Source: Pseudomonas brassicacearum subsp. neoaurantiaca (GTDB lineage: Bacteria > Pseudomonadota > Gammaproteobacteria > Pseudomonadales > Pseudomonadaceae). Taken from it: 64,000 nt of DNA. The notes beneath the pieces are model-generated. The model saw only the letters and a list, made by a program, of their open reading frames with translations. It was not told the DNA's origin and ran no database searches. Each line of letters starts with the position of its first letter. The first letter of the stretch is position 1. Below are positions 43,401 to 50,592 of the stretch, piece by piece. The position numbers and the translations under genes were made by a program. The stretch spans positions 94,365 to 158,364 of the forward strand of contig NZ_VDLV01000064.1 in the NCBI RefSeq assembly GCF_013608025.1, in the 5' to 3' direction.

Positions 43401-44875
43401 CGAAGGCGCTGGTCTCGGTGAAACTGGTGGCGGAAGCCGGCGTCGGCACCATTGCCGCCGGCGTGGCGAAAGCCTATGCCGACCTGATCACCATCTCCGG
43501 CTACGACGGCGGCACCGGTGCCTCGCCGCTGACCTCGATCAAATACGCTGGCGCGCCATGGGAACTGGGCTTGGCGGAAACTCACCAGACCCTGCGCGGC
43601 AACGATTTGCGCGGCAAGGTCCGGGTGCAGACCGACGGTGGCCTGAAGACCGGCCTCGACGTGATCAAGGCCGCCATCCTCGGCGCCGAGAGCTTCGGCT
43701 TCGGCACCGCGCCGATGATCGCCCTGGGCTGCAAGTACCTGCGCATCTGCCACCTGAACAACTGCGCCACCGGCGTGGCGACCCAGAACGACAAGCTGCG
43801 CAAGGACCACTACATCGGTACCGTCGACATGGTGGTGAATTTCTTCACCTACGTGGCCGAGGAAACCCGTGAGTGGCTGGCGAAGCTGGGCGTGCGCTCC
43901 CTTGAAGAGCTGATCGGCCGTACCGATCTGCTGGACGTGATCGAAGGCCAGACCGCCAAGCAACATCACCTGGACCTGACGCCGTTGCTGGGCAGCGATC
44001 TGATTCCCGCCGACAAGCCTCAGTTCTGCCAGGTCGACCGCAACCCGCCGTTCGACAAGGGTGAGCTGGCCGAGAAGATGGTCGACATGGCCGCTGCGGC
44101 GATCAACGACCTGAGCGGTGCGGAGTTCGAACTGGACATCTGCAACTGCGACCGCTCCATCGGTGCGCGGATCTCCGGCGAAATCGCTCGCAAGCACGGC
44201 AACCAGGGCATGGCCAACGCGCCGGTCACCTTCCGCTTCAAGGGCACTGCGGGCCAGAGCTTTGGCGTCTGGAACGCCGGCGGCCTGAACATGTACTTGG
44301 AAGGCGACGCGAACGACTACGTAGGCAAGGGCATGACCGGCGGCAAACTGGTCATCGTTCCGCCCAAGGGCAGCGTCTACAAGACCCAGGACAGTGCAAT
44401 CATCGGCAACACCTGCCTCTACGGCGCCACCGGCGGCAAGCTGTTCGCCGCCGGCACCGCGGGCGAGCGTTTTGCCGTGCGCAACTCCGGCGCCCACACT
44501 GTGGTGGAAGGCACCGGCGATCACTGCTGCGAGTACATGACCGGTGGTTTTGTCTGCGTGTTGGGCAAGACCGGCTACAACTTTGGCTCTGGCATGACTG
44601 GCGGTTTCGCCTACGTGCTTGACCAGGACAACACTTTCGTTGACCGGGTCAACCACGAACTGGTGGAAATCCAGCGGATCAGCGGCGAGGCGATGGAAGC
44701 CTACCGCAGCCACCTGCAACGCGTGCTGAACGAGTACGTCGAGGAAACCGACAGCGAGTGGGGTCGTGAACTCGCCGAGAACCTCGATGACTACGTGCGT
44801 CGTTTCTGGCTGGTCAAGCCCAAGGCTGCCAACCTGAAGTCGTTGCTTTCCAGCACCCGTGCCAACCCGCAGTGA
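40427..44875 (+). CDS. gltB: Glutamate synthase (NADPH) large subunit
   Basis: Converts glutamine plus 2-oxoglutarate to two glutamates, 1482 residues. After a short propeptide, Cys15 (KDNCGFG) would become the N-terminal nucleophile of the glutaminase domain. The central and FMN synthase domains follow (GGTGASPLTSIKYAG), with the 3Fe-4S ligands in CKYLRICHLNNC near 1102. The C-terminal GXGXG beta-helix contains the GGKLVIVPPKG and GNTCLYGATGGKLF repeats. The ATG at 40427 has GGTGAG at a good distance; a GTG two codons earlier is less likely. Confidence 0.98.
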   Translation: MKAGLYQPDEFKDNCGFGLIAHMQGEPSHTLLQTAIEALTCMTHRGGINADGKTGDGCGLLIQKPDEFLRAIAQETFGVTLPKQYAVGMVFFNQDPVKAQAARENMNREILAAGLQLVGWRKVPIDTSVLGRLALERLPLIEQVFIAGEGLSDQEMSIKLFSSRRRSSVANAADTDHYICSFSHKTIIYKGLMMPADLTAFYPDLSDERLKTAICVFHQRFSTNTLPKWPLAQPFRFLAHNGEINTITGNRNWALARRTKFANDLMPDLEELGPLVNRVGSDSSSMDNMLELMVTGGIDLFRGVRMLVPPAWQNVETMDPDLRAFYEYNSMHMEPWDGPAGIVMTDGRYAVCLLDRNGLRPARWVTTTNGFITLASEIGVWNYQPQDVIAKGRVGPGQIFAVDTETGQILDTDAIDNRLKSRHPYKQWLRKNALRIQATMEDNDHGSAFYDVDQLKQYMKMYQVTFEERDQVLRPLGEQGYEAVGSMGDDTPMAVLSQRVRTPYDYFRQQFAQVTNPPIDPLREAIVMSLEICLGAERNIFQESPEHASRVILSSPVISPAKWRSLTNLDRPGFERQVIDLNYDESVGLEAAIRNVADQAEEAARAGRTQIVLTDRHIAPGKLPIHASLATGAVHHRLTEKGLRCDSNILVETATARDPHHFAVLIGFGASAVYPFLAYEVLGDLIRTGEVLGDLYEVFKNYRKGITKGLLKILSKMGISTIASYRGAQLFEAIGLSEEVCELSFRGVPSRIKGARFVDIEAEQKALAAEAWSPRKPIQQGGLLKFVHGGEYHAYNPDVVNTLQAAVQQGDYSKFKEYTSLVDNRPVSMIRDLLKVKTLDTPLDISEVEPLESVLKRFDSAGISLGALSPEAHEALAEAMNRLGARSNSGEGGEDPARYGTIKSSKIKQVATGRFGVTPEYLVNAEVLQIKVAQGAKPGEGGQLPGGKVNGLIAKLRYAVPGVTLISPPPHHDIYSIEDLSQLIFDLKQVNPKALVSVKLVAEAGVGTIAAGVAKAYADLITISGYDGGTGASPLTSIKYAGAPWELGLAETHQTLRGNDLRGKVRVQTDGGLKTGLDVIKAAILGAESFGFGTAPMIALGCKYLRICHLNNCATGVATQNDKLRKDHYIGTVDMVVNFFTYVAEETREWLAKLGVRSLEELIGRTDLLDVIEGQTAKQHHLDLTPLLGSDLIPADKPQFCQVDRNPPFDKGELAEKMVDMAAAAINDLSGAEFELDICNCDRSIGARISGEIARKHGNQGMANAPVTFRFKGTAGQSFGVWNAGGLNMYLEGDANDYVGKGMTGGKLVIVPPKGSVYKTQDSAIIGNTCLYGATGGKLFAAGTAGERFAVRNSGAHTVVEGTGDHCCEYMTGGFVCVLGKTGYNFGSGMTGGFAYVLDQDNTFVDRVNHELVEIQRISGEAMEAYRSHLQRVLNEYVEETDSEWGRELAENLDDYVRRFWLVKPKAANLKSLLSSTRANPQ

Positions 44876-44908
44876 TATGCGCCTGAAGAGTTTGATGAGG
44901 TTTTAACA

Positions 44909-46327
44909 ATGGCTGAACGTCTGAATAACGACTTCCAGTTCATCGATGTCGGGCGCAAGGATCCGAAGAAGAAACTGTTGCGTCAACGCAAGAAAGAGTT
45001 CGTGGAAATCTACGAGCCTTTCAAACCCCAGCAGTCGGCCGACCAGGCCCACCGCTGCCTGGGCTGTGGTAACCCGTACTGCGAATGGAAGTGCCCGGTG
45101 CACAACTTCATTCCCAACTGGCTGAAGCTGGTGGCCGAGGGCAACATCCTCCAGGCCGCCGAACTGTCCCACCAGACCAATACCCTGCCGGAAGTCTGCG
45201 GCCGGGTGTGTCCGCAGGATCGCCTGTGTGAAGGTGCTTGCACCCTCAACGACGGTTTCGGCGCGGTCACGATTGGTTCTGTGGAGAAATACATCACCGA
45301 CACCGCGTTCGCCATGGGCTGGCGCCCGGACATGTCCAAGGTCAAGCCGACCGGCAAGCGCGTGGCGATCATCGGCGCGGGCCCGGCGGGGCTGGGCTGC
45401 GCCGACGTGTTGGTACGTGGCGGCGTGACGCCGGTGGTGTTCGACAAGAACCCGGAAATCGGTGGCCTGCTGACCTTTGGCATCCCCGAGTTCAAGCTGG
45501 AAAAGACCGTGCTGAGCAATCGTCGCGAAGTCTTCACCGGCATGGGCATCGAGTTCCGCCTGAACACCGAGGTGGGCAAGGACGTGACCATGGAGCAACT
45601 GCTCGAAGAATACGATGCGGTCTTCATGGGCATGGGCACCTACACTTACATGAAGGGCGGCTTTGCCGGCGAGGACCTGCCGGGCGTGTACGACGCGCTG
45701 GACTTCCTGATCGCCAACGTCAACCGCAACCTGGGCTTTGAAAAGTCGCCGGAAGATTTCGTCGACATGAAAGGCAAGAAGGTCGTGGTGCTCGGCGGTG
45801 GCGACACGGCGATGGACTGCAATCGCACGTCGATTCGCCAGGGCGCCAAGTCGGTAACCTGCGCCTACCGTCGTGACGAAGCGAACATGCCCGGCTCGCG
45901 CAAAGAGGTGAAGAACGCCAAGGAAGAAGGCGTGAAGTTCCTCTACAACCGCCAGCCGATCGCCATCGTCGGTGAAGACAAGGTCGAAGGCGTGAAGGTG
46001 GTCGAGACCCGTCTCGGCGAACCGGACGCCCGCGGCCGCCGCAGCCCCGAGCCGATCCCGGGCTCCGAAGAGATCATCCCGGCCGATGCCGTGGTCATCG
46101 CCTTCGGCTTCCGCCCGAGCCCGGCGCCGTGGTTCGAGCAGTTCAGCATCCAGACCGACAGCCAGGGCCGCGTCGTAGCCCCGGAACAGGGCCAGTACAA
46201 ACACCAGACCAGCAACCCGAAGATCTTCGCCGGTGGCGACATGGTCCGCGGTTCCGACCTGGTGGTGACGGCGATCTTCGAAGGCCGCAATGCGGCGGAA
46301 GGGATCCTGGATTACCTGCAAGTCTGA
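44909..46327 (+). CDS. gltD: Glutamate synthase (NADPH) small subunit
   Basis: NADPH-oxidising subunit passing electrons to GltB, 472 residues. Two N-terminal Cys clusters ligate 4Fe-4S centres (CLGCGNPYCEWKCP and CGRVCPQDRLCEGAC). The FAD-binding motif is IIGAGPAGLGCADVL and the NADPH-binding motif VVVLGGGDTAMDC. It starts 33 bases after gltB with GAGG upstream. Confidence 0.98.
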   Translation: MAERLNNDFQFIDVGRKDPKKKLLRQRKKEFVEIYEPFKPQQSADQAHRCLGCGNPYCEWKCPVHNFIPNWLKLVAEGNILQAAELSHQTNTLPEVCGRVCPQDRLCEGACTLNDGFGAVTIGSVEKYITDTAFAMGWRPDMSKVKPTGKRVAIIGAGPAGLGCADVLVRGGVTPVVFDKNPEIGGLLTFGIPEFKLEKTVLSNRREVFTGMGIEFRLNTEVGKDVTMEQLLEEYDAVFMGMGTYTYMKGGFAGEDLPGVYDALDFLIANVNRNLGFEKSPEDFVDMKGKKVVVLGGGDTAMDCNRTSIRQGAKSVTCAYRRDEANMPGSRKEVKNAKEEGVKFLYNRQPIAIVGEDKVEGVKVVETRLGEPDARGRRSPEPIPGSEEIIPADAVVIAFGFRPSPAPWFEQFSIQTDSQGRVVAPEQGQYKHQTSNPKIFAGGDMVRGSDLVVTAIFEGRNAAEGILDYLQV

Positions 46328-46357
46328 TCACTTTCCATAGCTGGAATGCGATCAAAA

Positions 46358-46447
46358 TGTGGGAGCGAGCTTGCTCGCGATAGCGGTGGATCAGTCGACG
46401 AAGATGTTGAATGTGACGCCCTCATCGCGAGCAAGCTCGCTCCCACA
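46358..46447. repeat. REPIN, type A, between gltD and hemE
   Basis: A complete inverted REP pair with the centre GATAGCGGTGGATCAGTCGA, close to the consensus. It lies upstream of a terminator hairpin and so is likely in the gltBD 3' untranslated region. Confidence 0.9.
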
Positions 46448-46503
46448 GGTGTCATGTGGTGTTGCGAAAATTGCCTGGCACCGCGACAAATTGCCCCGAT
46501 AGA

Positions 46504-46533
46504 TAAAAGGCACGGCTCTTGCCGTGCCTTTTG
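46504..46533 (+). terminator. Terminator between gltD and hemE
   Basis: AAAAGGCACGGC and GCCGTGCCTTTT pair perfectly around a 4-base TCTT loop, ending in a short T run. The hemE ATG follows only 46 bases later, leaving little room for a separate hemE promoter downstream of it. Confidence 0.75.
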
Positions 46534-46579
46534 CGTCGCGCTCTGAGAAAATGCCCGCACTTTTTTTCCGGATGCCGAC

Positions 46580-47647
46580 ATGACTGCCCTGAAGAACGAC
46601 CGTTTCCTTCGCGCCCTGCTCAAGCAACCTGTAGACGTCACCCCGGTATGGATGATGCGCCAGGCCGGTCGCTATCTGCCGGAGTACCGCGCCAGCCGCG
46701 CCAAGGCCGGTGACTTCATGAGCCTGTGCATGAACCCGCAGTTCGCCTGCGAAGTCACGATGCAGCCGCTGGACCGCTATCCGCAACTGGACGCGGCGAT
46801 CCTGTTCTCCGACATCCTCACCATTCCCGACGCCATGGGCCAAGGCCTGTACTTCGAGACCGGCGAAGGTCCGCGTTTCAAGAAAGTCGTCAGCACCCTG
46901 GCCGACATCGAGGCGCTGCCGATTCCCGATCCGCAGAAGGACCTGGGCTACGTCATGGACGCGGTCAGCACCATCCGCCGTGAACTCAACGGTCGCGTGC
47001 CGCTGATCGGTTTTTCCGGCAGTCCGTGGACACTCGCGACCTACATGGTCGAAGGCGGCTCGTCGAAGGACTTCCGCAAGACCAAGGCGATGCTCTACGA
47101 CAATCCGCAAGCCATGCATCTGTTGCTGGACAAGCTGGCCCAGTCGGTGACGTCCTATCTTAACGGCCAGATCCTGGCCGGTGCGCAAGCGGTGCAGATC
47201 TTCGATACCTGGGGCGGCAACCTGTCGGCGGCGGCCTACCAGGAGTTCTCCCTGGCCTACATGCGCAAGATCGTCAGCGGCCTGATCCGCGAACACGAAG
47301 GTCGCCAAGTGCCGGTGATCCTGTTCACCAAGAACGGCGGCCTGTGGCTGGAAAGTATCGCCGATGCCGGCGCCGACGCCCTGGGCCTGGACTGGACTTG
47401 CGACATCGGCAACGCTCGCGAGCGCGTCGGTCACAAGGTTGCGTTGCAAGGCAACATGGACCCAACCGTGCTTTACGCCAAGCCCGAAGCCATCCGCGCT
47501 GAAGTCGGACGCATCCTTGCCAGTTATGGCAAGGGCAGTGGTCATGTATTCAACCTTGGCCATGGCATCACCCCTGAAGTCGACCCGGAACACGCCGGTG
47601 CTTTCCTGCGAGCGGTGCATGAGTTGTCGGCGCAATACCACCTCTGA
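46580..47647 (+). CDS. hemE: Uroporphyrinogen decarboxylase
   Basis: Decarboxylates the four acetate groups of uroporphyrinogen III in haem synthesis, 355 residues. Hallmarks are PVWMMRQAGRYLPEYR near 20-35, AILFSDILTIPDAMG and GFSGSPWTLATYMVEG. Without a convincing ribosome-binding site, the ATG at 46580 is chosen by family length. Confidence 0.98.
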   Translation: MTALKNDRFLRALLKQPVDVTPVWMMRQAGRYLPEYRASRAKAGDFMSLCMNPQFACEVTMQPLDRYPQLDAAILFSDILTIPDAMGQGLYFETGEGPRFKKVVSTLADIEALPIPDPQKDLGYVMDAVSTIRRELNGRVPLIGFSGSPWTLATYMVEGGSSKDFRKTKAMLYDNPQAMHLLLDKLAQSVTSYLNGQILAGAQAVQIFDTWGGNLSAAAYQEFSLAYMRKIVSGLIREHEGRQVPVILFTKNGGLWLESIADAGADALGLDWTCDIGNARERVGHKVALQGNMDPTVLYAKPEAIRAEVGRILASYGKGSGHVFNLGHGITPEVDPEHAGAFLRAVHELSAQYHL

Positions 47648-47664
47648 TTGCAGCCCTGTCACCC

Positions 47665-47698
47665 AGCCTGTCCGGACCCGTGCCGGACAGGCTTTTTT
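47665..47698 (+). terminator. Rho-independent terminator of hemE
   Basis: A perfect stem AGCCTGTCCGG... / CCGGACAGGCT with a 6-base loop and six T residues, 18 bases after the hemE stop. It marks the end of the conserved chromosomal block. Confidence 0.93.
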
Positions 47699-47998
47699 AT
47701 GTCCGCTTGTTTAACGATCCGACCATAAATCCAGTCGGTCGTTATACCTGGCGCGTTAAATTGTGTTTGTTTGTCTTTTTTCGGTAACGAGTTCTATTCG
47801 TAAGAAAATTCTCAAGTTATGTAGGGGGAATTCATTCCAAGATGATTCCTTCTATGTTGAGAGATTTGTCCTACATATTAAGGTTTTAGCTTCCTATAAG
47901 GTTCCGGGCACTTGCAAGGGTGGGCGCTGAGCAGTCTGGCGCACCTTTCGAGAGGACGGTGATACGTCTTTCATTTTTGATGACTGGTCGGAAATTAT
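47699..47998. other. AT-richer gap upstream of the LPMO gene
   Basis: These 300 bases contain no gene. By eye the first 180 are clearly AT-richer than the rest of the window. Only weak promoter-like pieces are seen, for example TTGAGA near 47858 without a good -10. A small palindrome GGAATTCATTCC lies near 47829. The gap probably carries the regulated promoter of the LPMO gene and marks the start of accessory DNA. Confidence 0.5.
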
Positions 47999-49465
47999 AT
48001 GAAAAAGAACTTCGATAAGAGCAATGTGTTAACGGGGTGTGCATCCTCATTAGTTCTGTTGTCGGCCATGGCGGCATCCCAAGGTGTGCTGGCCCATGGT
48101 TATGTCGACGTACCACCTTCTCGCGCACTGTTGTGCCAGAAAGGCGTCAATCTGAACTGCGGCGGCGCGCAATACGAGCCGCAGAGTACCGGCGAAACCT
48201 TCAAGGGCTTCCCGAATGGAGCGGGTGGTGCGCCGCTGCAGGGGCCTATCGATGGCAAAATCGCCAGCGGCGGCAATGCCCGGTTTTCTGCCCTGGACGC
48301 GCAATCGGCTTCGCGCTGGCATCTGACTGAAATCAGAGACCGCAACATTACCTTTCAATGGCACTACTCCGCCGCGCACCCGGCGACCAAACACGAATAT
48401 TTCATTACCCGCGACGGTTGGAACCCGAACGAAGTGCTCAAGCGTGCCTCGTTCGACAGCACACCGTTCTGCACGGTAGATGGCGGTAATCAACTTCCGG
48501 TAAGCGGTGCCCCGCACAATTGCGTCATTCCCGACAGCAAGACGGGCCATCACGTCATTCTGGGGATCTGGACGGTCGGCGATACCGATGCCGCATTTTA
48601 CAACCCGATCGATGTAAACATTCTCGCCGAAGCCGCATTGCCGGGCGGCTGGTCGCCGGTGGGCAGCATTACGCCATCGACCCAGTTGCGGGCAGGTGAC
48701 AAGGTCAAGGCCCGAGCATTCGCTGCCACCGGTGAAAATACCGAGTACAGCGTAGAGATCGGCATCGACAACGCCGAGGAAGGCCTGGCTGAAAACTGGT
48801 CGTTCAAACTGGCCGAAGCCATCAACAACGCCCATCCGCTGATTCGTGCCGGGGTTCGTGACGCAGACGGCAATATCACGCCGGTCAAAGGCACCAACGG
48901 TCTGTATGCCCAGAAAGAAAGCGGTGTGACCCGCTATGAAGTGCAGCTGGATATGCAGGAAGACGTCGGCGCCAGCATGGAAATTTCCTCCCTGCAGCCA
49001 GAGTACGCACTCGACAAAGGTCAAGTCAGCATGGCGTTCACCGCGCAGACGAACCGCCGGATGAACCTCGAAGCCACCTTGTTCGATGAGAAGAACAAGC
49101 AGGTTGGCGTCGTAAGCCAGACCGTGGGTGAAGGTAGCACAGGTCTGAACCTGGAGGTGCGTAGCGCTCCAGGCGCTCACACCCTGACGCTGGTAGGAAC
49201 CACCGAAGACGGGCGAACCTCCCGCCAGGATACCAAGTCGGTCACCCTGACCGGCGAAGACGCGGGTATCGAGTACGACTTCGTGTTCCCCGAAGGTATC
49301 AGCGGCTACACCGCCGGCACGAAAGTGCTGCAGCCCAAGACTGACGAAGTCTTCGAATGCAAGCCGTTTCCCGAATCCGGTTTCTGCAAGCAGTACAGCC
49401 CGTCGGCAAACGGTTTCGAACCGGGTGTCGGTGCGTCGTGGCAAAGCGCCTGGAACAAGCTGTAA
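47999..49465 (+). CDS. Secreted chitin-active LPMO (AA10, GbpA/CbpD-like)
   Basis: Copper lytic polysaccharide monooxygenase, 488 residues. The signal peptide ends QGVLA, exposing His33 (HGYVDVPPSR) as the first histidine-brace ligand. His127 in SAAHPATKHEYFIT is the second, and Phe200 in AAFYNPIDVNI is the axial residue. Beyond about 215 come GbpA-type domain 2, an FnIII-like domain (about 325-420) and a C-terminal chitin-binding module (about 425-488) with paired Cys (FECKPFPESGFCKQY). P. aeruginosa CbpD is exported by the Xcp type II system, and a T2SS operon follows here. Chitin as substrate is inferred from the domains. Confidence 0.93.
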   Translation: MKKNFDKSNVLTGCASSLVLLSAMAASQGVLAHGYVDVPPSRALLCQKGVNLNCGGAQYEPQSTGETFKGFPNGAGGAPLQGPIDGKIASGGNARFSALDAQSASRWHLTEIRDRNITFQWHYSAAHPATKHEYFITRDGWNPNEVLKRASFDSTPFCTVDGGNQLPVSGAPHNCVIPDSKTGHHVILGIWTVGDTDAAFYNPIDVNILAEAALPGGWSPVGSITPSTQLRAGDKVKARAFAATGENTEYSVEIGIDNAEEGLAENWSFKLAEAINNAHPLIRAGVRDADGNITPVKGTNGLYAQKESGVTRYEVQLDMQEDVGASMEISSLQPEYALDKGQVSMAFTAQTNRRMNLEATLFDEKNKQVGVVSQTVGEGSTGLNLEVRSAPGAHTLTLVGTTEDGRTSRQDTKSVTLTGEDAGIEYDFVFPEGISGYTAGTKVLQPKTDEVFECKPFPESGFCKQYSPSANGFEPGVGASWQSAWNKL

Positions 49466-49479
49466 GTCCTGACAGGCAC

Positions 49480-49515
49480 GGCCCCAGGCGATCGCACGGA
49501 TTACCTGGGGCCTTC
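49480..49515 (+). terminator. Hairpin after the LPMO gene
   Basis: GGCCCCAGG and CCTGGGGCC pair around a 15-base loop. The T run is minimal (TTC), so it is a weak terminator or an mRNA-stabilising hairpin, allowing some read-through into the cytochrome and T2SS genes. Confidence 0.45.
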
Positions 49516-49531
49516 AGACGAGAACACAGTG

Positions 49532-50074
49532 ATGTCTATCCCTTACTCCAGACGACGGGTGCTGCTGCACTGGCTGTCGGCTGTCATTATTTTATGGGCG
49601 TTGATGTCCGGTTTTTATGTGGCGTTCAACTCGGTATCAGCTACGACCCAACAGTGGGTCGGCTCACTCAATGTGTCGCTGACCACGCTGTTAATTCCGT
49701 TTTTTGTCTGGCGGACCTGGCTGTTTGTCTGCGAGCTGGAGCCCCGTGGGGCGAGGCTTTCATTGAACAAGCGGCTGGCCTTGGCGGTACATGCGCTGAT
49801 TTACCTGGTCATTGGTGTCGTACTGGTGACTGGCGTGCTGATGATGAAAAGCGCCATCAATGTCTTTGGTCTCGTTCGATTCCCCCAGCCATTGGCTGAT
49901 CTGGCTTTGATCGAACTAGCCAACACCGTCCACATCCTCTCTTGCGTGGTGCTTTCCATGCTCGTCGCGCTGCATCTGTGCGCGGTGCTCTGGCACGAGT
50001 TTTCCGGACGCCGGGTGGTGCAAAGAATGTCCTTCGCCAAGCCTTCGAACATGCTCCGGAGAGCGCCAAGGTGA
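49532..50074 (+). CDS. Cytochrome b561-like membrane protein with altered haem site
   Basis: Four-helix inner-membrane protein of 180 residues resembling the bacterial CybB/b561 family. His13 (LLHW) in helix 1, and His134 and His148 (14 apart) in helix 4, match haem ligands I recall for E. coli CybB. The equivalent of the helix-2 ligand His47 is Asn47 (GSLNVSL). His87 in helix 3 and His155 after helix 4 are extra. It might therefore hold one haem, or two with a substitute ligand. The start is ATG 49532 (GTG one codon earlier is possible). Its stop overlaps the gspC start, tying it to the secretion operon. Confidence 0.78.
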   Translation: MSIPYSRRRVLLHWLSAVIILWALMSGFYVAFNSVSATTQQWVGSLNVSLTTLLIPFFVWRTWLFVCELEPRGARLSLNKRLALAVHALIYLVIGVVLVTGVLMMKSAINVFGLVRFPQPLADLALIELANTVHILSCVVLSMLVALHLCAVLWHEFSGRRVVQRMSFAKPSNMLRRAPR

Positions 50075-50592
50075 ACCTGTCGTTTCGGGTCGGCATGCCG
50101 AAGCTGTTGCTGCTGCTCGTGCCGCTGCTCTATGGGGGATTCCTGGCCGGACAAGAGTGGCGTTTTCGCCAGGCATTGGGCCATGACCTACCGGTGGTGG
50201 CCGACTTGCCGGTGACGCCGGTTCGCGACGTGCCCAACGTGCAAGCGGTGGCGACCGTGCTCGGCCTGGCGCCTGAAGGTGCCCAGGTGCCAAGCGCCGA
50301 ACCGATTACGTTGCAAGCCAGTTTCGTTGCCGACCAAGGTTTGTCGCGGGCATTGCTGGCGGACACCACCGGCCCGCGCATTTACCAAGTGGGTGAGCGC
50401 TTGCCCGGTGGCAGCGTGTTGCGCCGGGTCGAGGCCAGCCATGTGACGCTGTGGCGCAATGGGCGTGAAGAACGGTTGACCCTGCAACCGGCGGCCAAGC
50501 CTTTGCTGCGCCAGCTGGGCCACGAAGACGGGCGCCACGCGGCTATCCACTCCTCGCAATACCTACGCCCGGTGGCTGGGCAATCAGAGTGA
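50071..50592 (+). CDS. gspC: Type II secretion inner-membrane protein GspC (short form)
   Basis: Links the secretin to the inner-membrane platform. It has 173 residues from the GTG at 50071, with GGAG upstream and a GTGA overlap with the preceding cytochrome gene. A membrane helix spans about 10-30, followed by the homology-region domain (about 60-150: LQASFVADQGLSRALLAD, GERLPGGSVLRRV). There is no C-terminal PDZ or coiled-coil domain, so it is shorter than XcpP. An upstream start in the same frame is rejected because it would lie within the cytochrome gene. Confidence 0.88.
   Translation: MNLSFRVGMPKLLLLLVPLLYGGFLAGQEWRFRQALGHDLPVVADLPVTPVRDVPNVQAVATVLGLAPEGAQVPSAEPITLQASFVADQGLSRALLADTTGPRIYQVGERLPGGSVLRRVEASHVTLWRNGREERLTLQPAAKPLLRQLGHEDGRHAAIHSSQYLRPVAGQSE

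Noticed and set aside
40283..44719. A 1478-codon open frame on the minus strand opposite gltB
   Set aside because: It is a codon-bias shadow: high-GC third positions remove stops from the antisense frame. The plus strand has unambiguous GltB motifs, and the antisense reading has His/Gln/Val-rich composition and no recognisable domain.
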